A stretch of DNA of 64,000 nt from Rhodopseudomonas telluris (GTDB lineage: Bacteria; Pseudomonadota; Alphaproteobacteria; Rhizobiales; Xanthobacteraceae): the NCBI RefSeq assembly GCF_042432815.1, contig NZ_JBHLWM010000003.1:248001-312000 (forward strand), written 5' to 3'. The notes beneath the pieces are model-generated. The model made no database searches. It was not told the DNA's origin and saw nothing but the letters and a program-made list of their open reading frames with translations. Position 1 is the first letter of the stretch, and every line of letters starts with the position of its first letter. Positions 35,011 through 43,618 of the stretch are shown here, piece after piece. A program made the translations under genes and the position numbers.

Positions 35011-35892
35011 TCAGGGCGTCTGCCCGGCGAGCGTCTGCACCAAAGCGATGAACTGGCCCGCCAGCGGATTGTCGGGGCGCGTCGTGAGGGCATGAACGTC
35101 GGCGCGGATCGGCGGCCCCCCGATCGGCCGATACACCACGTCCTGGTGCGCCAGCTTGCTGACGAATTCCGGAATGATCGCGACTCCGAGTCCCGCGGCG
35201 ACGAGACTCGTCAACGAGGCCGATTCGACGACCTGATGGGTGATACGCGGCGCGAAGCCGGCTTCAAAACAGCACTGCCACAGGTACTTCGCGAACAGCG
35301 AGTCGTCGAGCCGCAGAAACACGAAGCTCTCGTCGCGCAGATCCGCCAGCATCATCTTTCCGGCGCCGAGTTTGTGACCCTTCGGCAGCACGACCCGAAC
35401 CCTCTCCGTCCAGGCCAGGACGCTGACGATGTCGACGTCCTGCGGCGGACAACGCAGGAAGCTCACATCGGTCTGCCCGGATTTCAACGCGGCGACCTGA
35501 CGGTCGGGCGACATCTCGTGGATACGCAGATCGACATCCGGATGGTTGAGGGCGAATTGCTGAATGGCCCGCCCGAGCGGCCCGGTCAGCACTGAGCCGG
35601 TCAGCCCGACATTGAGGATGCCGGCGGTGCCGGCGCCGATCGCGCGGGCGCGCTGCACCGCGTCCTCGGCCCGCGCCAGAATGGCCAGCGCCTGCTTGAG
35701 GAAATCCTCGCCGGCGCGCGTCAGCGTCACCCGGCGGGTGGTCCGTTCGAAAAGCCCGGTGCCGATTTCGGCCTCGAGATCCTTGATCTGCTGGCTCAGC
35801 GGCGGCTGCGCCACGCCGAGGCTATCGGCGGCGGCCGTGAAGCTGAGATGCCGCGCCACGGCGACGAAGTAGCGGAGATGCCGGATTTCCAT
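35011..35892 (-). CDS. LysR-family transcriptional regulator
   Basis: A 293-residue LysR regulator: winged helix-turn-helix at residues 1-60 (MEIRHLRYFVAVARHLSFTAAADSLGVAQPPLSQQIKDLE), then a periplasmic-binding-protein-like effector domain. It is divergent from dctA with 106 bases between, the arrangement in which LysR proteins usually control the neighbouring operon in response to its substrate. An effector from ureide or C4-dicarboxylate metabolism is therefore inferred. A longer start three codons upstream is possible. Confidence 0.92.
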   Translation of the reverse strand: MEIRHLRYFVAVARHLSFTAAADSLGVAQPPLSQQIKDLEAEIGTGLFERTTRRVTLTRAGEDFLKQALAILARAEDAVQRARAIGAGTAGILNVGLTGSVLTGPLGRAIQQFALNHPDVDLRIHEMSPDRQVAALKSGQTDVSFLRCPPQDVDIVSVLAWTERVRVVLPKGHKLGAGKMMLADLRDESFVFLRLDDSLFAKYLWQCCFEAGFAPRITHQVVESASLTSLVAAGLGVAIIPEFVSKLAHQDVVYRPIGGPPIRADVHALTTRPDNPLAGQFIALVQTLAGQTP

Positions 35893-35998
35893 GGCCCGCA
35901 ATCATACTGCAAACGTCTTAATCGAGACACAGGAAATATTTGACGTCTAGAAACACAGCAGTGATTGTTCGGCAGGCTCCAGAACCGGGACAATCCCC

Positions 35999-37306
35999 AT
36001 GAGGCAGTTTTTCACGTCGCTGTTCGGGCAGGTGGTTGCTGCCCTCGTGCTTGGTGTCGTCATCGGTGCGCTGTGGCCGGAGGTCGGCATCGCGCTGAAG
36101 CCGCTCGGCGATCTGTTCATCAAGCTGATCAAGTTCGCGATCGCGCCGCTGGTGTTCGGCGTGGTGGTGCAGGGCATCGTCGGCGCCGGCGACCTCAAGA
36201 AAGTCGGGCGCGTCGGGCTGAAGTCGCTGATCTACTTCGAGGCGGTGACGACGCTGGCGCTCGCACTCGGCATCGTGCTCGCTTACGTTTTCCAGCCCGG
36301 CGCCGGCATGAACGTCAACACCGCGACCCTCGATGGCGCGGCGCTCGCCAACTACACCAGCCACGTCAAGGAGGTCACCGGCTTCGTCGACTTCCTGATG
36401 CGCCTGGTCCCGACCACCTTCATCGACGCCTTCGCCAAGGGCGACGTGCTGCAGGTGCTGATCATCGCCATTCTGTTCGGCGCCGGCCTGTCGATGCTCG
36501 GCGAGCGCGGCAGGCCGCTGGCCGACAGCATCGAGCGGATTACCGAGGTGCTGTTCAAGATCATCGGCATCATCGTCAGGCTGGCGCCGCTCGGCGTGCT
36601 CGGCGCGGTGGCGTTCACGGTCGGCAAATACGGCGTCGGCTCGCTCAAGCAGCTCGGCCTCCTCGTCGCCCTGTTCTATGTCGGCGTCGCGCTATTCGTG
36701 TTCGTGATCCTCGGCGGCATCATGCGGCTGGCGGGCTTCAGCCTGATCAAGCTGCTGGCCTATCTGCGCGAAGAGTTGATGGTGGTGGCCGGCACCGCCT
36801 CGTCGGACAGCGTGCTGCCGCAGGTGATGCGCAAGCTGGAGCGGCTCGGCATCAAAGACTCCACCGTCGGCCTGGTGATTCCGACCGGCTACTCGTTCAA
36901 CCTCGACGCCTTCTCGCTGTATCTGACGCTGGCGACCGTGTTCATCGCCCAGGCCACCAACACGCCGCTGTCGTTCGGCCACCTGCTGATCATCCTCGGC
37001 ATCGCGCTGCTCACCTCGAAGGGCGCGCACGGCGTGCCCGGCTCGGCGATCGTGGTGCTGGCCGCGACGCTGTCGGCGGTACCGGACATTCCGCTGATCG
37101 GTCTGGTGCTGGTGCTGTCGGTCGACTGGTTCGTCGGCATCGCCCGCGCGCTCGGCAATCTGGTCGGCAACTGCGTGGCCACCGTGGTGATCGCCGCCTG
37201 GGAAGGCGATATCGATCGCGCCCAGGCGCGGCGCGTGCTCAACGGCGACGTCTCCACCGACACGGCGGAGATCCTCGGCGCGCCGGTGGCGAAAGTACCC
37301 GCCTGA
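35999..37306 (+). CDS. dctA: DctA-family C4-dicarboxylate/cation symporter
   Basis: Secondary transporter of the DAACS family, 435 residues with about eight helices plus re-entrant loops. Diagnostic blocks are GTASSDSVLPQVMRKLERLGI, IPTGYSFNLDAFSLYLTLATVFIAQATN, and DWFVGIARALGNLVGNCVATVVIAAWEG. The family imports succinate, fumarate, malate and some other carboxylates such as orotate. Its place directly upstream of two ureide-degradation genes and opposite a LysR gene suggests a substrate related to that pathway, which would be unusual for DctA. First gene of the operon. Confidence 0.9.
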   Translation: MRQFFTSLFGQVVAALVLGVVIGALWPEVGIALKPLGDLFIKLIKFAIAPLVFGVVVQGIVGAGDLKKVGRVGLKSLIYFEAVTTLALALGIVLAYVFQPGAGMNVNTATLDGAALANYTSHVKEVTGFVDFLMRLVPTTFIDAFAKGDVLQVLIIAILFGAGLSMLGERGRPLADSIERITEVLFKIIGIIVRLAPLGVLGAVAFTVGKYGVGSLKQLGLLVALFYVGVALFVFVILGGIMRLAGFSLIKLLAYLREELMVVAGTASSDSVLPQVMRKLERLGIKDSTVGLVIPTGYSFNLDAFSLYLTLATVFIAQATNTPLSFGHLLIILGIALLTSKGAHGVPGSAIVVLAATLSAVPDIPLIGLVLVLSVDWFVGIARALGNLVGNCVATVVIAAWEGDIDRAQARRVLNGDVSTDTAEILGAPVAKVPA

Positions 37307-37357
37307 CGGCGCTGCCTGCCGGAACCGACAACGCAAGAAACCACTGGGAGAGGCCCG

Positions 37358-38193
<836 letters not shown>

Positions 38194-38197
<4 letters not shown>

Positions 38198-38712
38198 CGG
38201 TCCCGGGCACCGCGCGGACGCTGGTCGCGCAGCCGCTGACCGCCACAGCCTTCGCGCCATTCGGCACGCTGATCGACACGGCGCAGGTCGCGCCGCGGCC
38301 GATGAATGCCGGCATGGCGCAACGCTTCCACGATCTCGCGGCGATCGAGGTGACCGGCGACGGCGGCCGCGTCGTCGTCGGGCTGGTCGAGGCGCAGCCC
38401 TATCCGCTGCCGCTACGGCTGACGCTGGTCGAACGCCATCCGCTCGGCGCCCAGGCTTTCGTGCCTCTGAACGCCGCGCCGTTTCTGGTGGTGGTTTGCC
38501 CGGATGACGGCGGCAGGCCGGGTAGGCCGCAGGCCTTCGTCACCTCACCGCATCAGGGCGTCTGCTACGCCCGGAATACCTGGCACAGCGTGCTGACACC
38601 ATTCGGCGCCGCGCAGGATTTCGTGGTGATCGATCGCGGCGGACCGGGCGTCAATCTGGAAGAGTATGTGTTCGAGCAGCCGTGGACCGTGACTCTGCCA
38701 GCGCGCGACTGA
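38194..38712 (+). CDS. allA: Ureidoglycolate lyase (AllA family)
   Basis: Cleaves (S)-ureidoglycolate to glyoxylate and urea, the final step of ureide breakdown. It is 172 residues, the usual length, with FAPFGTLID near the start, LVERHPLGAQAFVPL, and the metal-binding cupin part GVCYARNTWHSVLTPF ending in DFVVIDRGGPG. The ATG overlaps the allE stop (ATGA), so translation is coupled. Together with dctA and allE it forms a three-gene operon. Confidence 0.92.
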
Positions 38713-38770
38713 CGCCCGATCGCGTCGAACAAATCACCGCAGCAGACCAGGGACGGCTCGTGCGACGCGC

Positions 38771-39067
38771 CTAGCGCGCGAAGACTTTGGCGGTGAGAGG
38801 CTGGTCGGCGGCGCTCGCGGGCGGCGCCGGCGGCTCGACAGGAGCTTGCTGCGTCGCCGCCGCGACGATGCGGTCGGCAAGGCCGGCGGGAGCCCGGACG
38901 GGCGGCGCAGCCAGCGCTTCGCGCACGGCCTTGGCTTCGGCCAGCAGGCTCTGCGCGGCGGCCGAGGTGGCGAGCAGGCGCTCGGCGTCGCGGCGCTGAT
39001 CATCGGGCCAGCGGGACGGATCATCCCCCAGCCGATCGATCAGGTCCTCGAACTCCGCAATGTCCAT
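38771..39067 (-). CDS. Small acidic hypothetical protein
   Basis: A 98-residue soluble protein. The N-terminal MDIAEFEDLIDRLGDDPSRWPDDQR, followed by AERLLATSAAAQSLLAEAKAV, is a pattern I have seen in small Rhizobiales proteins encoded near ECF sigma/anti-sigma pairs, but I cannot name a domain. The C-terminus is Ala/Pro-rich. It has no co-directional partner within 180 bases; the ECF sigma gene is 3.3 kb away past the flagellar genes. Function unknown. Confidence 0.55.
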   Translation of the reverse strand: MDIAEFEDLIDRLGDDPSRWPDDQRRDAERLLATSAAAQSLLAEAKAVREALAAPPVRAPAGLADRIVAAATQQAPVEPPAPPASAADQPLTAKVFAR

Positions 39068-39251
39068 CGCACGCTCGACGAAAGGGCTGGCACGTCCCGC
39101 ACCTGGGGATCACTCACCCAGGTACAGAAGCGATTTCGGATCGTCCTGTGCATCGGTTCCGATTCGATCGGCACTGAGCACGACGTTCGTCTTAAAGCAT
39201 TTGGGGGCTGCCGGAAATCGCTTTCCGCCCGTGCCGGCCTCGGGGCATTAC

Positions 39252-39674
39252 TCAGCGCGGCGGCGGTCGGTCGGCGCCACCGGTGCGCGCCGTGGTCTCG
39301 ACGAATTCCCACGCCTCGCGCAGTTCGGCAATGCTGTCGATGACGCGCTGCAGATTGGCGCCGGCATGCGGTCGGCCGGAGGCGCGCAGCGCCGCCAGCA
39401 CCAGCGCGTTGTAAGTGTTGAACAGCCGCTCGGCCAGCGCGCCGCTGCGGCCCGAATCCAGATAGTGGCTGAGGCCCCGCAGGATCGCGGTGGCCCGCAC
39501 CACGCAATCGTGCCCCTCCTCGAACCGCCGCGCCTCCTGCGCCTCGATCGCGCGCCGAAGCTGCGTGATCGCGCCGGCGTGGAGCATCACCACCGCCTTC
39601 AGCGGCGGCACCGCCACAGCGGCGCCGCGATAGGCTTGGTTGGCCCGCTGGGCCATCGAATGCTGGGTCATCAA
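39252..39674 (-). CDS. fliS: Flagellar export chaperone FliS
   Basis: Cytoplasmic chaperone that binds the C-terminus of flagellin and keeps it unfolded for export. The 140-residue protein shows the FliS helix bundle: ANQAYRGAAVAVPPLKAVVMLHAGAITQLRRAIEA, then a second long helix with LRGLSHYLDSGRSGALAERLFNTYNALVLAALRA. Its start overlaps the fliD stop by four bases, giving the classic fliD-fliS coupling. Last gene of the fliC-fliD-fliS group. Confidence 0.9.
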   Translation of the reverse strand: MMTQHSMAQRANQAYRGAAVAVPPLKAVVMLHAGAITQLRRAIEAQEARRFEEGHDCVVRATAILRGLSHYLDSGRSGALAERLFNTYNALVLAALRASGRPHAGANLQRVIDSIAELREAWEFVETTARTGGADRPPPR

Positions 39675-41389
39675 TTACTCGAACTGGCGTTGAGGAGGGC
39701 TTTCAGATAGGTCAGCGTGTTGTCGGCGCTCGCGATCGCCGCCTGATAGTTGGCGTATTGCGTCTGAAGTTGACTCTTGTAGGTGGCGGCCGCCGCCGTG
39801 ATGTCGTCGACCTTCTGCTGCAGATCGGAATCGCGGCTCTGCAGGCCGCTGATCATCGTCTGCAGCGAGCCGCTGGTCGACGAGGTGCTGTTCGCGATCT
39901 GGTAGATCTGCGAGGCGATGCCAGTGGTCGAGGTCACGGAGATCGACTGCGAGGTCGTGCCGCTATAGGTGAAGGCCATGCCCGCATAGGCCGTGCCGGA
40001 CGCACCGATGATGGTGGTGCCGCTCACCGTGAACAGCGACGCGTCACCATTGACCGACGCGCCGGTGAGATTGCCGCTGGAATCGACCGCCAGATCCAGC
40101 GTGAAGGATTGCGGCGACGTGCCGGTGTTGACCACCGACAGCTGACTCGACGAGGTCGTCGTCTGGGCCGACAGCAGCTTGGTAACCCCGCTCAGATTGG
40201 TCGACAGAATGCTCGACAGCGTGCTGGTGTCCAGCTCGAGCTCGTTCTTCTCGTTGAAGGACAGGCCGATCGCACTCATCGACAGGCCGCCGACCGTGGT
40301 GTTCAGAGCGGCTTCCAGCCGGCTGGTGATGTCCCGCATCGTACTGTCGCCGAACAGCACCGCGCCATCGGAGGCCGTGCCGTCCGAGTTGGTGGCCTGC
40401 TGGGCGATCACCGCGTCACGATAGGCGTTGTAGTTGGTGACGAAGGTCTGCAGCGCGGAGGTGATCTGGCTGGTGTCGGTGCCGATGCTGATGTTGATGG
40501 CGGAGCCGCTCGGCGTCGCCTGCAGCAGATTGAAGGTCACGCCGGTCAGCACGTCGGAAATGTCGTTGGTGTCGCGCGTCATCGCAATGCCGTCGAGCGT
40601 GAACTCGGCGGGCTGTGAGGTCTGCAGCACGTTGGCGAAACTGCCCGAGCTGTCGGTGAAGCCGAGCTTGTTGAGAACATCGTCGCCGGACGTGCTCGAA
40701 TATTGGATGTCGGCGGCGTCCTGCGTCGCCGTCAGCACCATCCGGTACGATCCGCTCGACACCTGCACGATCGAGGCCTCGACATTGGTGGTCGCGCTCT
40801 GGGCGTTGACGGCATCGACGACGTCCTGGAGCGACATCGAACTGGTGATCGATATCGCCGCGCTGCTGCCCCCGGCGAGACCGAGCGAGATCGTGCCGCT
40901 GGTGCCGAGCGCATCGGTGGCGCTCGACTGCGTTGCGCTCATCACCTTGTGGGCGGTCGCGATCTGGCTGATCGTCAGGGTGTGGTCGCCGGTCGCGGCG
41001 CCGTTCTTCACCGACATCGACAGCGCCGACGACGCGCTGACGTCGCCGGTCGAACTCAGCGTGGCGGCTCGGGTGGCGAAGACGTTGGTCGCGAGCGAGT
41101 TGACCACCGCGGTCGCCAGCGACGACAGCCCGGACGACAACGTGCTGAGGTTGGTCTGCAGCGTCTGGTAGGCTGCGATCTTGGCTTCGTTGGCGGTGAT
41201 CTTGGTGGAGATCGTCGTCGCCGCCGCGAGCTTGGCGTTGACGGCCGACGCGATCAGCGAATCCCAGTCGACGCTGGTGGTGGTCGAGGTCCCGGAGGTC
41301 GTCACCGACGTGCCGGACGACGACGACGCGGTGCTGCTCGTCGTGGCCGTGCCGGTGGTGCTGGAGGTCGCGCTGCTGACCGAGGTCAT
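39671..41389 (-). CDS. fliD: Flagellar hook-associated protein 2 (filament cap)
   Basis: Cap protein at the tip of the filament that folds exported flagellin. 572 residues. The N-terminal FliD domain follows a 35-residue run almost entirely of Ser, Thr and Gly. The middle resembles FliD (SLQDVVDAVNAQSATTNVEASIVQVSSGSYRMVLTATQ; LTGVTFNLLQATPSGSAINISI), and the C-terminal coiled coil (LQTMISGLQSRDSDLQQKVDDITAAA) is clear. The whole protein is Ser/Thr-rich. It lies downstream of fliC, separated by a hairpin. Confidence 0.93.
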   Translation of the reverse strand: MTSVSSATSSTTGTATTSSTASSSSGTSVTTSGTSTTTSVDWDSLIASAVNAKLAAATTISTKITANEAKIAAYQTLQTNLSTLSSGLSSLATAVVNSLATNVFATRAATLSSTGDVSASSALSMSVKNGAATGDHTLTISQIATAHKVMSATQSSATDALGTSGTISLGLAGGSSAAISITSSMSLQDVVDAVNAQSATTNVEASIVQVSSGSYRMVLTATQDAADIQYSSTSGDDVLNKLGFTDSSGSFANVLQTSQPAEFTLDGIAMTRDTNDISDVLTGVTFNLLQATPSGSAINISIGTDTSQITSALQTFVTNYNAYRDAVIAQQATNSDGTASDGAVLFGDSTMRDITSRLEAALNTTVGGLSMSAIGLSFNEKNELELDTSTLSSILSTNLSGVTKLLSAQTTTSSSQLSVVNTGTSPQSFTLDLAVDSSGNLTGASVNGDASLFTVSGTTIIGASGTAYAGMAFTYSGTTSQSISVTSTTGIASQIYQIANSTSSTSGSLQTMISGLQSRDSDLQQKVDDITAAAATYKSQLQTQYANYQAAIASADNTLTYLKALLNASSSN

Positions 41390-41414
41390 GACGTCGGGTC
41401 GATCTCACGGTGAT

Positions 41415-41440
41415 GCCGGGCCGGCTGTGTCCGGCCCGGC
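41415..41440 (-). terminator. Hairpin after flagellin gene
   Basis: GCCGGGCCGG and CCGGCCCGGC form a perfect ten-pair stem with a six-base loop, directly after the fliC stop and before fliD. No T-run follows on the minus strand. It may terminate partly, giving more fliC than fliD mRNA, or stabilise the fliC message. Confidence 0.6.
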
Positions 41441-41450
41441 GAGGGCGTCA

Positions 41451-42275
41451 TCAGCTGAGCAGCTTCAGCAGATATTGCGGCATCTGGTTCGCCGCGGCTT
41501 CGGCCGAGACCGCCGCCTGGGTCTTCACCTCGGCGGACGACAGCTTGGCCTGCTCGGACGCGATGTCGACGTCCTTGATGGCCGAATTGGCCGACTGCAG
41601 GTTCTGGGTCTGGGTCGAGATCGAGTCGGCGCTGAAGTTGAACCGCGACTCCTGCGCGCCGATGCTGGCGCGCGCGGCCGAAACCGTGTTGATCGCGGTG
41701 TCCAGCGAACTCAGCGCCGACGTGGCGCCGGACTGCGTGCTGACGTCGAGCGTCGAGACGCCGAGCGTCGCCGATTTGAGGTTGGACAGCGTGATGGTGA
41801 TGGTGTCGCTGCCCTGAGTACCGACCAGCACCGAGACGCCGGAGGCGAACACGCTGGTGCCGTCGAGCAGGCTCTGGCTGGAATAGCGGGTGCCGCTGGC
41901 GATCGAGTCGATCTGGCTCGAGAGCTGCGAGAATTCCGAGTTGATGTAGGCGCGGCTCGAATCGGTCGTGGTACCGGACGCCGATTCCGAAGCCAGGGAC
42001 TTCATGCGGGCCAGAATGTCGCTGATATTCGACGCGCCGCCGTCGGCGGTCTGCAGGATCGCGACGGCCTGCGACGCATTGGTGGCAGCCTGCTGCAGCG
42101 TGGTCACGTCGGACGAGATCCGGGTCGAGATTGCCAGGCCGGCGGCGTCGTCCGACGCCGAGGTGATACGCGAGCCGCTCGCCAGCTTGGACAGCGAGCT
42201 GGTTTCCTGCGCGGAGTTGATATTCAGATAGCGGACTGCCGAATTGGCCGCCGTGTTGGTCGAAATCGCGGGCAT
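41451..42275 (-). CDS. fliC: Flagellin
   Basis: Filament subunit, 274 residues, at the short end for flagellins. The conserved D0/D1 ends are intact: NTAANSAVRYLNINSAQETSSLSKLASGSRITSASDDAAGLAIS at the N-terminus and ASIGAQESRFNFSADSIST with a C-terminal coiled coil. The surface-exposed middle is very short, so few residues remain for outer-domain display; Ser and Thr are abundant there. AGGAG precedes the ATG. It is followed by fliD and fliS on the same strand. Confidence 0.95.
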   Translation of the reverse strand: MPAISTNTAANSAVRYLNINSAQETSSLSKLASGSRITSASDDAAGLAISTRISSDVTTLQQAATNASQAVAILQTADGGASNISDILARMKSLASESASGTTTDSSRAYINSEFSQLSSQIDSIASGTRYSSQSLLDGTSVFASGVSVLVGTQGSDTITITLSNLKSATLGVSTLDVSTQSGATSALSSLDTAINTVSAARASIGAQESRFNFSADSISTQTQNLQSANSAIKDVDIASEQAKLSSAEVKTQAAVSAEAAANQMPQYLLKLLS

Positions 42276-42412
42276 AGCAAGGCTCCTGTGCTGATCGGCG
42301 TGACCAGCCGCGTGGCGGCGATGACACCGGACGCGGATCGTCCCCGTCTGATGCTCGAACGGAGGGAGCCGCCCGGATCAGGCGGCGAATGAGGGCAGCG
42401 GCGGAATTATGG

Positions 42413-43108
42413 TCAACAGTCGGTAAACGCGCCGCGCAGGTCGCGTTCGTGACCCCGCAACATGGCGCGGAGCTGCTGGCGCCCGCGCTTCAGCAGCGAC
42501 TCCACCGCATACACGGTGCTTTCCATCACTTCGGCGATTTCGCCGTTACTCATGTTCTCGTGATACGACAGGATCAGCGCGAGCCGCTGCTGGTCCGGCA
42601 GCCGCCGCATCGCCGTTTCCAGCATGCCGCTGAGTTCGTTGCGCTCGATCACGCGGCTGGCGTCGAGCTGCGAGTCGGCGACCTCGGGGACGGCATCGAC
42701 GTTTTCGGTGCGCGGCTTACGACGCAGATCGATGCAGCGATTGCTGATCACCCGATACAGCCAGGTCGAGAATTTGGCGCGGCCGTGCTGCCAGCGGCCA
42801 CGATGCGTCCAGACCTTCAGCATGGTGTCCTGCACGACGTCTTCGGCGTCGGCGGCGTTACCGAGAATGCGCAGCGCGATGGCGTAGCCGCGATCGATAT
42901 GACGCTCGACAAGCGCCCGGAAAGCCGCTTCGTCTCCCGTCGCGAGCCGATCGAGCAATGGCGCGTCTTCATCGAACACCACATCCGGCGTCGCCGTCGG
43001 CGCATCGGGCACCAGGGTCGGCGCCATCTCGGGCGACGCATCGTGGTCTCGCGCGAGCGCTGCGACGCTGGCCTCGGCAGGCGCCGAGATTTCGACCGCG
43101 TAACTCAT
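42413..43108 (-). CDS. ECF-family RNA polymerase sigma factor
   Basis: A 231-residue extracytoplasmic-function sigma factor with region 2 at about 62-128 (FRALVERHIDRGYAIALRILGNAADAEDVVQDTMLKVW) and region 4 at about 165-215 (LPDQQRLALILSYHENMSNGEIAEVMESTVYAVESLLKRGRQQL). The first 55 residues are an extra acidic, disordered stretch. GGAGG lies before the start chosen here. No anti-sigma gene is adjacent, which is unusual for this class. It lies 137 bases upstream of fliC on the same strand and might control it (inference). Confidence 0.92.
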   Translation of the reverse strand: MSYAVEISAPAEASVAALARDHDASPEMAPTLVPDAPTATPDVVFDEDAPLLDRLATGDEAAFRALVERHIDRGYAIALRILGNAADAEDVVQDTMLKVWTHRGRWQHGRAKFSTWLYRVISNRCIDLRRKPRTENVDAVPEVADSQLDASRVIERNELSGMLETAMRRLPDQQRLALILSYHENMSNGEIAEVMESTVYAVESLLKRGRQQLRAMLRGHERDLRGAFTDC

Positions 43109-43618
43109 CCCAGATCCTCCAACCCGCAACGCCGCTGGCGCCGAACCAGTCTGGCCTCGTCGTGTTGAACGGCCGTCGCCGCCCGATCAGGCGCGGTATT
43201 TTGATTATTTTTCAAATAGTTAGTAGGAATGTTTTGCCGACCGCGCGGCATTTTTTGCCGGTGGCGGATGTACGCATGCACGCCAAAGCGGAGCCCGAAC
43301 CACGCAGCGGGAGAGACGCAGCGGGTTGACGCCGCGACGGAGGCGGACGTGCGGGCAGGCGCTACCAACACGCAAGCGGCCGGCAAGAGCACGCGGCGTT
43401 GAAACGAAAGCCTGCCGGCGGCATGCGCGCATGTCCGTCGTCGCAATTGTGCAGTGAGTGGTGACTTCCGAATCATGCACTCGACACTAGCGCAATTCGC
43501 CGCGCTGTCAGTCGGCGATCAGCATCATTTCGATCGCGAACTAACTTTTCGCGCGGGTCAGCGCCTGCTTATCGATTACCACACGTTGAACCGACGACAA
43601 ATAAGCGGATCAGGACGC
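43109..43618. other. Divergent intergenic region between ECF sigma and HAD-protein genes
   Basis: About 510 bases; part is AT-rich (43195-43235). Frames here are short or antisense and have no family likeness. It should hold promoters for both divergent units. A terminator-like hairpin at 43235-43256 is unexpected in such a position. The HAD gene frame is open upstream to a GTG at 43454, but that extension is not conserved-looking. Confidence 0.5.
43235..43256 (+). terminator. Terminator-like hairpin in a divergent promoter region
   Basis: TGCCG, a six-base loop, CGGCA, then six T. The stem is only five pairs but the T-run is clean. It reads on the plus strand, well upstream of the HAD gene, so it could be an attenuator or the end of a small RNA. 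Confidence 0.4.

Noticed and set aside
43105..43476. Minus-strand frame between the ECF sigma and HAD genes
   Set aside because: Overlaps the sigma start, lies in a promoter region and lacks a ribosome site or recognisable domain.
43454..43618. Upstream extension of the HAD gene
   Set aside because: GTG start, no ribosome site, AT-richer sequence; the ATG at 43619 sits just before the HAD motif I.
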